DNA of 41,246 nt from Labilibacter marinus (GTDB lineage Bacteria > Bacteroidota > Bacteroidia > Bacteroidales > Marinilabiliaceae): the NCBI RefSeq assembly GCF_001659685.2, contig NZ_LXYE02000066.1, forward strand, positions 1 to 41,246, in the 5' to 3' direction. Positions 1 to 7,827 of the stretch are shown one piece after another (the stretch's first letter is position 1; every line of letters begins with the position of its first letter). The notes under the pieces were generated by a model that saw only the letters and a program-made list of their open reading frames with translations, was not told the DNA's origin and searched no databases. The position numbers and the translations under genes are program-made.

Positions 1-3000
1 TTTAATACTGCGGTTGGATTATTATTAACGGCAGGCACATCATCATTTTGTACTATTCCCTCCCCAATGTCATCAGTAATATTACCAAAACTAGGGTTTG
101 AGATTGTAACAGTAAAACTTTCATCATTTTCAATTGAAGTGTCACCACTAACACTAACTGATATTGTTTGAGAAGTTTCTCCTGCTAATATGGTAATTGT
201 ACCTGAACCCGTCGTGATATCAGAATTATCTGTAGGATTAACTGCTCCATGAGCTATTACGTAATCAACTGTTATATTTGAACCGTAAGCATTATCTAAA
301 CCTACTGTAAAATCAAAATTTGATGTCCCTGAGTTACCCTCTGCAGCACTAATATCATTTATAGATATATTTATAGAACATGGTCCTACACCATCGTTTA
401 AAACAATGTTATTATAATCATCAGTACATAATGTATTATCTCTTGCTATAATATTATAAGTTGAAGCCGGTAAATTTGAGAAAGTTGCAGATGACTGCCA
501 GTCCCCTCCATTTAATTGATATTCGTAACCGGTACCTGATCCCCCAGAAACTGAAGCAATTATTTCTCCATCTGAACCTCCCAAGCATGTTGGATCTGAA
601 GATGAACTTATACCTGCAGTTAATTCAGGATTTACGGTATAACTTGCACTGTTAGTATTAAGAGACTCACATGTTCCCGAAGATATTTTTTGCATCTTAA
701 CAGTAATCGTTTCATTACCTGTAAGCTGTTGCGTTTCTAATGTTATGTCAGAACCATTTGTTGTTGACATTACTGAAAACCCAATAGGACTTCCTGTTGA
801 AAGATCACCTTTCCATGGTGTATATACTACAAATCCTTCAGTATTCTCAACTGTTAGAGACCCCATTTCATTATAACAAATTTCCGAAGGTGTTGGGATA
901 ATCGTTAACGTATTAGTTGGAGCGTTACATGCAACTTCAACTATAGCTGATTGATCTGATTCACAGTTCGCTCCCGTAGTTGAGGATACACTCAATTCCG
1001 CATTTGCATATAATGGAAAATCCGTATGCAATGTAATACTCCATGCTCCTGAAGCTACCACATCGGTCGCAATTACCGACTGACTTGCATCGGTATAGGC
1101 ATAATATCCGTCTAAGTATAATGTTACTACATCCCCTTCAGTTCCGCTACCTGAAACAACCAAGTCGCCTTCGGTATATGAGCCAGTAACAACAGCTGTA
1201 TTCGCAGAAATTGTTCCAATGATTATTGAATTGGAAACATTACTTTGTGGTCGTGAACCATCTGTAGCAAAAGCAGTGATTATGTCTGCAGGGTTTAAAC
1301 CAAGTCCTGTTACAGTCCATGATCCTGTTTCAGAAATGGCTCCTGTTATTCCTGAACCCGTTCCATTTACATATATTTCTACATTTCCAGATATCTCTTC
1401 AACATATCCAGATATCTCTGTTATTGTTGTTGCAGTGCAATAATCGCCTGTTATTGTTGGCGTATTGGTTTGAGATACGACCGTTGATGTTAAAGATAAG
1501 TTGGAGGCACATAATCCAGTTTCAAAAGCTCTGGCATATACGCTTTGTCCCTCTGTAAAAGTAAGAGGTGAAGCAGTCCAACTTGTTCCCGTTGCTGTAA
1601 CTGACGTTACTATTTCATCATCAACAAAAATCTCAACGATAGCTCCTGATCCTGAAGTACCATTAAGTGTGGTTGTACTAGTTAATATTGGACTAGTTGT
1701 TATTGTGGGCGTAACAGATGCAGCTACACCTCCATAACACGCACTAGCTGGGTCTGATTCACATGCCCCTGTTTGTTGCTGTGTCATTTCATAATAGCCA
1801 TCAGCCAAACATGGAGAACCGCTACTACAAGACGAAGTTCCATTACAAGAAAATACCCAAAGATTATATCCTGGGTTTGCTGCATCCGGACCTAAATCAG
1901 TAAACAAGTTATTTGCATCCTGAACAATTTCCACTCCATTAAAATATGCCTTAAATATAGCTCCTGGAATATATCCTGTTCCACATACCCCTTTAGCATT
2001 TGTTGAAATACCAAACAAAGGTGAACTACATGCTGCACCAATCAATCCATAGTTACAATTGTTATATGATTCTCCATATTGCACTGAATCAGAATATGCT
2101 GTTGCATCTGCTAAAGCGCTTGCCACAATTGTATCTCCTAAAGACAAAGTAACTCCCTCCCAGGTTCCATTCCCCGTATTATCTAAAATCCAGCTTCCAA
2201 TCGCTTCATCCGCAGGAGCTGTTGTCCCCAATAAAGTTAAGGCTGCTCCCACTCTTTTGTAAACTTTAATTGTTGTTGGAGCCAGATATGTTTTTCTTAA
2301 ACCTGTAGTATAATTTAATTCTGGGTCATATGTCCCTGTTATTACTGTAGACTCAGCGCTGCCCACATAAGGGCAGTTGGTTCTTTGTTTTACCGGCAGG
2401 CCATTTCCTAAATCATCAATCGAAATTGGATCAAGCTTGCCGACTAACAAATCGAACATTCCATCATAATTGTAGGCATATTTATCATCATCAATACCCC
2501 CTAAATCCGATGCAGCACTATTTCCTATAACAGGATGAGGATTCATCGAAGTGGCAAATAAAAACCTTAATGGAGTACTTGGAGTTACATCTGGAAAGGC
2601 TGCTGTTATTTTTGAAAATGGAATAAAGAAATCATAAAAAACATCAATATCTCCATGTTCAGTAGTTAGTGCAACCGATTTTTGTGCATATTGATCGTAC
2701 GGCAAACCACCTGAAGCTATATCATCAGCCGGATCAATAACAGTAACAGGGTTAATTAAACCATCGATATCATATAATCCAACTCCAAAATTTGTTGCTA
2801 AGTCTATTTCTATCTCAAAACCAGGGTTACCATCTACGGCATTGGGATCTGCATTGGGTCCATCAAAACCAAATTTACCATCTGTATCAATTAGTAGGTT
2901 ATATGATTTTGAGTTTGGGGAAGATCCTCCTAAACGAAACCTAACCAGTAAATTATTACTAGCATCTAATCCCACAAAAACAGCATTATTAGGTTCATCT

Positions 3001-3290
3001 GGGTTATCTACAATATCGTTAAATGCATGATTCGGTCCCGGCCCAGGATCTGCATTGGGTTCCAACGATATCACCGGAACAGCAACATACGGCAACTCAC
3101 TTTCTGCTACATCGTCCGATATAAAACCATAAGCATTTACAGATACATACCCATCTTGATTAGGGTCTAACACTAATGCTCCAGCTCCCGTTGCTGGTTT
3201 ATAAATTAATCCCGGCGTTTGCGAAAATAAAGGCATCGCAAGCATGATCAATATTATCGTTACCCAAAGTTTACTCCTGTTTTGCTTCAT
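1..3290 (-). CDS. Large secreted multidomain surface protein (Ig-like, SprB-like and Calx-beta repeats), 3' end beyond window
   Basis: An uninterrupted minus-strand frame starts with ATG at 3288-3290 and stays open to the left edge (1,096 codons), so the C-terminus is missing. A signal peptide (MKQNRSKLW then a hydrophobic run ending near FSQ) is followed by a ~300-residue head with 'LDPNQDGYVS' and repeated 'DADPNA/GPGP' acidic turns. This head type is known in Bacteroidota proteins that often end in gliding-motility-associated C-terminal domains. About three Ig-like segments follow (roughly residues 520-800). A SprB-like repeat lies near residues 887-965 (TCLGGSDGEI, SGGSGTGYEY) and a Calx-beta domain near 973-1085 (AAEGNSGTSN, SVSGDTSIEND). 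Export by the type IX system is inference, supported by porW, porX and gldH elsewhere in the window. Its role is probably adhesion or matrix; the substrate is unknown. Confidence 0.9.
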   Translation of the reverse strand, partial: MKQNRSKLWVTIILIMLAMPLFSQTPGLIYKPATGAGALVLDPNQDGYVSVNAYGFISDDVAESELPYVAVPVISLEPNADPGPGPNHAFNDIVDNPDEPNNAVFVGLDASNNLLVRFRLGGSSPNSKSYNLLIDTDGKFGFDGPNADPNAVDGNPGFEIEIDLATNFGVGLYDIDGLINPVTVIDPADDIASGGLPYDQYAQKSVALTTEHGDIDVFYDFFIPFSKITAAFPDVTPSTPLRFLFATSMNPHPVIGNSAASDLGGIDDDKYAYNYDGMFDLLVGKLDPISIDDLGNGLPVKQRTNCPYVGSAESTVITGTYDPELNYTTGLRKTYLAPTTIKVYKRVGAALTLLGTTAPADEAIGSWILDNTGNGTWEGVTLSLGDTIVASALADATAYSDSVQYGESYNNCNYGLIGAACSSPLFGISTNAKGVCGTGYIPGAIFKAYFNGVEIVQDANNLFTDLGPDAANPGYNLWVFSCNGTSSCSSGSPCLADGYYEMTQQQTGACESDPASACYGGVAASVTPTITTSPILTSTTTLNGTSGSGAIVEIFVDDEIVTSVTATGTSWTASPLTFTEGQSVYARAFETGLCASNLSLTSTVVSQTNTPTITGDYCTATTITEISGYVEEISGNVEIYVNGTGSGITGAISETGSWTVTGLGLNPADIITAFATDGSRPQSNVSNSIIIGTISANTAVVTGSYTEGDLVVSGSGTEGDVVTLYLDGYYAYTDASQSVIATDVVASGAWSITLHTDFPLYANAELSVSSTTGANCESDQSAIVEVACNAPTNTLTIIPTPSEICYNEMGSLTVENTEGFVVYTPWKGDLSTGSPIGFSVMSTTNGSDITLETQQLTGNETITVKMQKISSGTCESLNTNSASYTVNPELTAGISSSSDPTCLGGSDGEIIASVSGGSGTGYEYQLNGGDWQSSATFSNLPASTYNIIARDNTLCTDDYNNIVLNDGVGPCSINISINDISAAEGNSGTSNFDFTVGLDNAYGSNITVDYVIAHGAVNPTDNSDITTGSGTITILAGETSQTISVSVSGDTSIENDESFTVTISNPSFGNITDDIGEGIVQNDDVPAVNNNPTAVL

Positions 3291-3502
3291 AAAAATTATA
3301 ATTATTCTTTCCTTATTTTTCTCCAAAAAAATCCAATAGCCATTGATACGCAACACTCCTTCTAGAGTTCTATTGTTTTTGCTTATTCTGATTAACAGTC
3401 GATATTACCTGACAAATTGGTATTAAAGTACTGCAATTCGATCTATAGTGGATAAATTCTGGCGAGTATACGCTGCTTACACATTGAAGTTTGTAACATT
3501 CA

Positions 3503-3520
3503 GTAAGCAAAAAGTAAACA
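3503..3520. repeat. 18-bp sequence shared with 10986-11003
   Basis: GTAAGCAAAAAGTAAACA occurs identically here and at 10986-11003. Both copies lie upstream of minus-strand genes (the adhesin starting at 3290 and the response regulator starting at 10905). Read on the minus strand, both are followed by TGAAT and then a TTACAA-containing tract, with a few bases of gap. It could be a shared regulatory site or a fragment of a dispersed repeat. Confidence 0.5.
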
Positions 3521-3980
3521 TTACATCTTATCATAGCTTTTTCGGGAGATAACTCTTCAGCTCAAGAAACAAGCATTTACCTACTACAAAGCAACTTAAG
3601 CCCTGTCATCATCTAGAACATTCCTCTTCATGTAGGATAACTATTTAGTGATTTTTCACTCTGAATCCTGAGTTTAATATGAAATCACATGCTTAGACCA
3701 CTTGTTAAATAGACTAGTGCCCAATTTTAAAAATAGTTCTGCTTTTCAACTCCCTTGAAGTTACACTGCGATGTAAAGACCGCCTCTATTGTTTACTACC
3801 ACCTTAGGATATTAAATAACTCCAGAGAGATTAACTACTAATAGAGTCTGGAATTCCAGAACAATTCTTACAATCCCTATTAAAGTGTTTTATCAGTCAG
3901 TTATATCATAAACATTAAGCCTCAAGGAAGATTCGTAATAACTGGCACACTGCTGCGCAATAAACATAGATATAAGTAAG

Positions 3981-4030
3981 ACTAAACTCAGACCAAACTC
4001 ACATAATTGTGAGTTTGGTCTGAGTTTAGT
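3981..4030. repeat. Perfect 23-bp inverted repeat with 4-nt loop
   Basis: The arms at 3981-4003 and 4008-4030 are exact reverse complements around the loop TAAT. No T-run follows on either side (ATGTGTTTC on the right), so it is not a standard intrinsic terminator. It ends about 95 bp before the DUF6266 start and could be a transcript hairpin, a protein-binding palindrome or a terminus of mobile DNA. Confidence 0.85.
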
Positions 4031-4125
4031 ATGTGTTTCATCAGGCTTGGCACAGAACTTGTTTCGACTCATACTAGGAATAGAACCCTATGTTTTGTAA
4101 CAACTAACCTTTAACTAATTCAAGC

Positions 4126-4752
4126 ATGGCACGATTAAAAACAAATATTCTGGATGGAGGCTCAGGAACCATTGGCAATGTTGTAATGTACCAATGGAGA
4201 GGAATATCCTGTATGAGGTCAAAACCTTCTTATTATTACGACAAAAAAAGCATTGCGCAACTACGCCAAAGGCAAAAGATGACTCTAGTACATAGTTTTT
4301 TACGATGCTTTGTTCCCTATTTAAATGATACTTTCTACGAAAACGGAATAGGACGATCTCCATACCAGTCTGCACAATCATATAATCTTAAATATGGTAT
4401 AAGTGGTAATTATCCCAATCAATATGTTGATTTAAGAAAGGCTTTGATCGCGAAAGGAGATCTTCCGCTGCCTAATAATTTACGTGCTGTAAAAAGTGCG
4501 GACCAATTAATAATTAGTTGGGATATCGATAACGAATTGAGTACTAACCTGCAGCATAATGGGCTTAGGCTTTATTGGAATAGAGCAGATGGCACTAGTC
4601 ATGCCAAATCAATAAATACAAAAGTCAAAAGGATAGAAGGCCAATATATTTTAGATTTAATACCTTTAAAATATGCCAATGAAATAAATATTTGGGCCGT
4701 ATTCTTCCATACTCAGAACAAAGAGATAAGTAATAGCCAACTATTATTGTAA
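4126..4752 (+). CDS. DUF6266 family protein
   Basis: This 208-residue protein has the N-terminal signature of the DUF6266 family of Bacteroidota: MARLKTNILDGGSGTIGNVV, then 'YQWRGISCMRSKP'. There is no signal peptide or membrane segment. The middle is helical and basic (KKSIAQLRQRQKM). The C-terminal ~80 residues (LIISWDIDNEL to NIWAVFFHTQ) read as an Ig/fibronectin-like beta fold. Proteins of this family have no established function that I know of; they are often found in multiple copies per genome. The ATG at 4126 begins the conserved motif, so the start is secure. The gene stands alone, with an 835-bp gap and a strong hairpin upstream. Confidence 0.75.
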   Translation: MARLKTNILDGGSGTIGNVVMYQWRGISCMRSKPSYYYDKKSIAQLRQRQKMTLVHSFLRCFVPYLNDTFYENGIGRSPYQSAQSYNLKYGISGNYPNQYVDLRKALIAKGDLPLPNNLRAVKSADQLIISWDIDNELSTNLQHNGLRLYWNRADGTSHAKSINTKVKRIEGQYILDLIPLKYANEINIWAVFFHTQNKEISNSQLLL

Positions 4753-4876
4753 ACAATAGGCTTACAAATATATTTTTGACACTCATAAATACACTTGCTT
4801 TTTTGAAAGTACTTGCTGCTTTGAATTGTTGCGAGAGTAGGAAGATTATTTTATCTTAAAGCAAAAATCTACTGCT

Positions 4877-5731
4877 ATGGAAGAAAATTCAAACATGCCT
4901 CCTATTTACATCGTTTCTGGAGGAAAAGGAGTTGCTGGAAATACCTTGGTTCAGTCTATGCTAATTCAATATCCTAAGCATAAAATACCGGTTATAATAG
5001 AACCTGAGGTGAGCACACAAGAGCAGATTGATAAAATAACAGATAAGGTGATTGAAAAAAATGGTGTAATTGCACACACCATGGTTGACCATGTAGCCCG
5101 AAGAAAACTGATTGACACCTGTGAAAAAAAGGAAATCAGGCATTTTGACCTAGTGGGTAACATGACGGATTACCTGGACACTGTGCTGGATATGAAACCC
5201 GTGGAACAGCCTGGTCTTTTCCGTTTACGCGATATGGAATATTACCGCAGGGTACGAGCCATTGAATTTACCATGCAGCACGATGATGGCCAGCATGTAG
5301 ATAAATTAGCTACCGCCGATATAGTACTAGCAGGAGTTTCCAGAACAGGAAAAACTCCTTTGAGTATTTATTTAGCTATGTTTGGTTGGAAGGTAGCTAA
5401 TGTGCCTATAGTACCTGGCACACCTGTACCAGAAACCTTATTCCAAATTGATCCTAAACGCGTTTTTGGTCTAACTATTTCTATGGCGTATTTAATTGCC
5501 CAACGTAGCAGTAGAGTAAACCGAATTCATATGGATCCTAACTCTGATTATATCGATCGTCGTAAGGTTAGAATGGAACTAGATTATGCAGCCAACCTAT
5601 ATAAAAAAGGAGGTTTTACGGTTTTAAATATCACCAATAAACCAGTTGAATTTACGGCAAATGAAATTCTAACGATCCTAACATCACGCTTTGGTAGCGA
5701 AAAATGGAAACTAGACGAAGATCAGCACTAA
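4877..5731 (+). CDS. ppsR: Pyruvate, water dikinase / PPDK regulatory protein (bifunctional kinase/pyrophosphorylase, DUF299)
   Basis: This 284-residue cytosolic protein matches the DUF299 family, which uses ADP to phosphorylate and inactivate PEP synthase or pyruvate phosphate dikinase, and Pi to reactivate it. Visible signatures are the N-terminal 'YIVSGGKGVAGNT' segment, the P-loop-like GVSRTGKTPLS at residues 153-163 followed by 'GWKVANVPIVPG', and 'FGLTISMAYLIAQR'. Length fits the family (about 270-285). It likely controls the PEP/pyruvate branch point; whether the target is PpsA or PPDK cannot be told here, though PPDK is common in this phylum. It is monocistronic: the stop codon abuts a palindromic element (5731-5892) and a terminator follows at 5909. 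Confidence 0.92.
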   Translation: MEENSNMPPIYIVSGGKGVAGNTLVQSMLIQYPKHKIPVIIEPEVSTQEQIDKITDKVIEKNGVIAHTMVDHVARRKLIDTCEKKEIRHFDLVGNMTDYLDTVLDMKPVEQPGLFRLRDMEYYRRVRAIEFTMQHDDGQHVDKLATADIVLAGVSRTGKTPLSIYLAMFGWKVANVPIVPGTPVPETLFQIDPKRVFGLTISMAYLIAQRSSRVNRIHMDPNSDYIDRRKVRMELDYAANLYKKGGFTVLNITNKPVEFTANEILTILTSRFGSEKWKLDEDQH

Positions 5732-5892
5732 TACCAATATCCCAATGATATTAGCGCTATAACTCCATTCTATTAAGTGTATTCTACGTTGTAAAACATC
5801 ACCATAGCTATGGCTATGACTCAATTTTACGCCTTGTATAAACTTAATATCTCTGAAATTATTTAACGCTAACCTCAAAGCTAAATTGATAT
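5731..5892. repeat. 162-bp imperfect palindromic element (MITE-like candidate)
   Basis: The outer ends ATACCAATAT (5731-5740) and, on the opposite strand, ATATCAATTT (5883-5892) match at 8 of 10 bases. The symmetry continues inward: TTAGCG at 5751 against CGCTAA at 5867-5872, ATTAAGT at 5772 against ACTTAAT at 5842-5848, and GTAAAA against TTTTAC. The centre is the exact palindrome CCATAGCTATGG at 5802-5813. It begins at the last base of the ppsR stop codon. The whole-element symmetry suggests a non-autonomous mobile element or a structured repeat. It encodes nothing. Confidence 0.55.
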
Positions 5893-6130
5893 AAGTGACT
5901 AGATAAAGAAGGATTGACAGTTGATCAATCCTTTTTTAATATATTTTTAACATACTCGACCCTCCAACACAAACTACTGATTTACAACAACCAAAACTCA
6001 TTCACCCTTCCTAAATATCATTATTGTTCACTATTTATGTAGTTTTACTTAAACAATATTTAAACTTCATCGTTCTTCTTACAAACAATAACTATTAAAA
6101 ACAGTTATTTATCTTGAAGGAAATGCATTT
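5893..6130. other. Spacer before the folE homolog
   Basis: With the palindromic element before it, this makes up the 399-bp gap between ppsR and folE. It contains the terminator at 5909-5937 and then an AT-rich stretch that probably carries the folE promoter. TTATTTATCTTG just before the AAGGA at 6117-6121 is only a poor match to the -7 consensus. No gene is visible. Confidence 0.5.
5909..5937 (+). terminator. Intrinsic terminator downstream of ppsR
   Basis: A 9-bp stem, AAGGATTGA (5909-5917) with TCAATCCTT (5925-5933), has a 7-nt loop, and a run of six T at 5932-5937 follows. It lies 178 bp past the ppsR stop, beyond the palindromic element, so the element should be part of the ppsR transcript. 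Confidence 0.75.
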
Positions 6131-7039
6131 ATGACAAAGCGAGTCAGTGCAATATCTTTATTAAGAATATGTGACAACAGAAAAGAAATATTAGATATGA
6201 AGGAAGTAATTGTAAAAACAGGAATAAGAAATACAAGGCCTCATCAAGTAGATAAGGTAAGTGGATTAAAGTCTGAAAGCAATGGACAATTCGATTACTT
6301 GAAAGATTTTGTTGCGAAAAGATTTGAACAGAAATACCCGTCGATGGATTTCTTGACGGCTTGGATTGAATATAACCATCTGCAGGATTTTAAGATATCA
6401 GATAACGTAGAATCGGTTGGCGGTATATCGGAACAAGCGCACTATATTATGCGAGTGATTACCGAATATCATATTGGGCAAGCCTTTAAGGCCATGAAGA
6501 TAGACATGAATGATCCTAATGTAGGTGGCGAGAAAGGTACGCCTTATCGGGTAGCTAAAATGTATTGTGGTGATGACCTAAATGATGATTCAGAATTATT
6601 ATCAGGACGTTGGTCGCACAGACCCCACATGGCTAGTTTCCCTAATGAGAGTGGACAAAAATATCCCATTACAAAACGTGTGGATATCGTTTCGGTATGC
6701 TCGCATCACACTGCTCCTTTTAGTACGCTTTTCAGAGATGGATCGTATGCCGTAATTAGCTATATTCCTGACGAAAAGGTTTTGGGCATCTCAAAATTAC
6801 AACGCATAGTTGATTGGGTAGCACGCAGAGGTCATTTGCAAGAGAACCTGACTAAGATGATTTACGACGAGGTTAGTAAAGCCGCAGAAACAAAATCGGT
6901 ATATGTAAAACTAAGTGGATTAGTACACACCTGCGAATCATTAAGAGGAACACAAAGTAACGAGGGTGCTTTTACCAGTGAATATTACGATGGCGGGTTT
7001 ACAAATTATGATTTACGAAGAGAAGTTTCTTCTCAGTAA
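6131..7039 (+). CDS. folE: GTP cyclohydrolase I-like protein
   Basis: The family opens GTP to 7,8-dihydroneopterin triphosphate, the entry to folate, biopterin and 7-deazaguanine pathways. The zinc ligands are visible: C190 and H193 in VCSHHTAPF (usual family form CEHHxxPF) and C268 in HTCESLRGT. TPYRVAKMY (137-145) matches the family's TPxRVAKMY, and ISKLQRIVDWVARRGHLQENLT (220-241) matches the C-terminal core. At 302 residues it is much longer than E. coli FolE (222), with inserts around 145-180 and a longer tail, so it is a divergent branch. The ATG at 6131 has AAGGA 10 nt upstream; ATG 6197 is an alternative. It sits 39 bp upstream of a QueD/PTPS-like gene, so the two probably act in sequence. 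Confidence 0.85.
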   Translation: MTKRVSAISLLRICDNRKEILDMKEVIVKTGIRNTRPHQVDKVSGLKSESNGQFDYLKDFVAKRFEQKYPSMDFLTAWIEYNHLQDFKISDNVESVGGISEQAHYIMRVITEYHIGQAFKAMKIDMNDPNVGGEKGTPYRVAKMYCGDDLNDDSELLSGRWSHRPHMASFPNESGQKYPITKRVDIVSVCSHHTAPFSTLFRDGSYAVISYIPDEKVLGISKLQRIVDWVARRGHLQENLTKMIYDEVSKAAETKSVYVKLSGLVHTCESLRGTQSNEGAFTSEYYDGGFTNYDLRREVSSQ

Positions 7040-7078
7040 ACAGAGAGCAATTAATCAGACAACAAATAAACAAACAAC

Positions 7079-7684
7079 ATGATCATTAGAAAGAAATTTA
7101 AGTTTGAGGGGGCGCATATTGTACGGGACTGCTCAAGCGATAGATGCAAAAAATCATTACATGGCCATAGTTATGTGGTAGAGGTATTCCTTACTTCTAC
7201 AAAACTTGATTTTGGCCAAATGATATACGACTTTGGCTTAACCAAAGGAACCATTAAAGATATTGTGGATAGCTTTGACCACGCCTATGCTATGTGGAGT
7301 AAGGAAAGCGATGAATTTAAAACCTTTATCAGAGGGAATAGCGATAGGGTAGTTGAAATGCCTGTATCACCATCGGCAGAGTGCTTTTCGTTAAGCTTAT
7401 TATTTATGATTGATAAGATACTTAAGGCAACAGAATTTAAAAATGGAGAAGGTGAAGTGAGTGTGAAATCGGTTAGAGTGCATGAAACTGAAACAGGTTA
7501 TGCAGAAGCTTTTCAGGAAGATTTGGAATGGTTTAATTTTTCTTTGGATGACATTGTTTTTAGCGATGCCATAAAAAGCGAATGGAATGACCCTAAAATG
7601 TATGATAAGTTAATTTCCTACCACAGTCAATCAACTACTTCAAAACCGTTTATCAACCCTATTGTTGAGCGAAAATTTGAATAG
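7079..7684 (+). CDS. queD: 6-pyruvoyl-tetrahydropterin / 6-carboxy-tetrahydropterin synthase family protein
   Basis: The family converts dihydroneopterin triphosphate to 6-carboxytetrahydropterin (QueD, queuosine route) or 6-pyruvoyltetrahydropterin (PTPS, biopterin route). The zinc triad is visible as H13 (FEGAH) and H28/H30 (LHGH). The candidate catalytic cysteine is C23 in CKKSLHGH, with D/H of 'SFDHAY' and the glutamate in 'VHETETGYAEA'. At 201 residues it is longer than typical QueD (about 120-140), with an extra C-terminal ~50 residues of unknown role. It directly follows the folE homolog. No queC or queE is visible here, so queuosine versus biopterin cannot be decided; the gene symbol is tentative. 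Confidence 0.82.
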   Translation: MIIRKKFKFEGAHIVRDCSSDRCKKSLHGHSYVVEVFLTSTKLDFGQMIYDFGLTKGTIKDIVDSFDHAYAMWSKESDEFKTFIRGNSDRVVEMPVSPSAECFSLSLLFMIDKILKATEFKNGEGEVSVKSVRVHETETGYAEAFQEDLEWFNFSLDDIVFSDAIKSEWNDPKMYDKLISYHSQSTTSKPFINPIVERKFE

Positions 7685-7694
7685 TTATATTGTA

Positions 7695-7730
7695 TAATCA
7701 GGATGAAATCAATATACTTCGTCCTGATTA
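7695..7730 (+). terminator. Strong hairpin after the folE-queD pair
   Basis: The arms TAATCAGGATGAA (7695-7707) and TTCGTCCTGATTA (7718-7730) pair over 13 positions with one G-U, around a 10-nt loop. It starts 10 bp after the stop. Only a weak T-rich tail (CATTACTCTT) follows, so it may act as terminator or as a 3'-end stabiliser. Confidence 0.55.
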
Positions 7731-7794
7731 CATTACTCTTCCGCAACTTTCTACTGATACAATTATAGATTCAGAGCAAATTTTAATAGTTTCG

Positions 7795-7811
7795 TTATAG
7801 CATTGCTATAA
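7795..7811. promoter_or_regulatory. Short palindrome just upstream of the sensor kinase
   Basis: TTATAGC (7795-7801) and GCTATAA (7805-7811) form a perfect 7-bp inverted repeat with a 3-bp centre, ending 16 bp before the kinase ATG at 7828. TAGTTTCG at 7787-7794, directly before it, is one mismatch from the -7 consensus TAnnTTTG. The palindrome could be an operator or a leader hairpin. Confidence 0.35.
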
Positions 7812-7827
7812 TCCTATTTCTGAAAAA

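Larger units (their letters stand above)
3291..4125. other. 835-bp non-coding stretch between the adhesin and the DUF6266 gene
   Basis: No reading frame of convincing composition is present on either strand, and I recognise no tRNA or known RNA. The stretch contains the adhesin's upstream region, an 18-bp sequence that recurs at 10986-11003, and a perfect 23-bp hairpin at 3981-4030. Just upstream of the 4126 gene, 'TATGTTTTG' (about 4090-4098) resembles a -7 box with one extra T. The remainder shows nothing I can interpret. Confidence 0.6.

Noticed and set aside
461-3030. Several short plus-strand frames of 60-80 codons in the first 3 kb
   Set aside because: They are antisense to the long minus-strand adhesin frame, which has a signal peptide and recognisable domains.
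3981-4030. Long hairpin as an intrinsic terminator
   Set aside because: No T-run on either side and no gene ending next to it.
4126-4752. DUF6266 gene as a sign of a prophage or mobile island
   Set aside because: No integrase, phage structural gene or attachment site nearby; the family is common in chromosomes.
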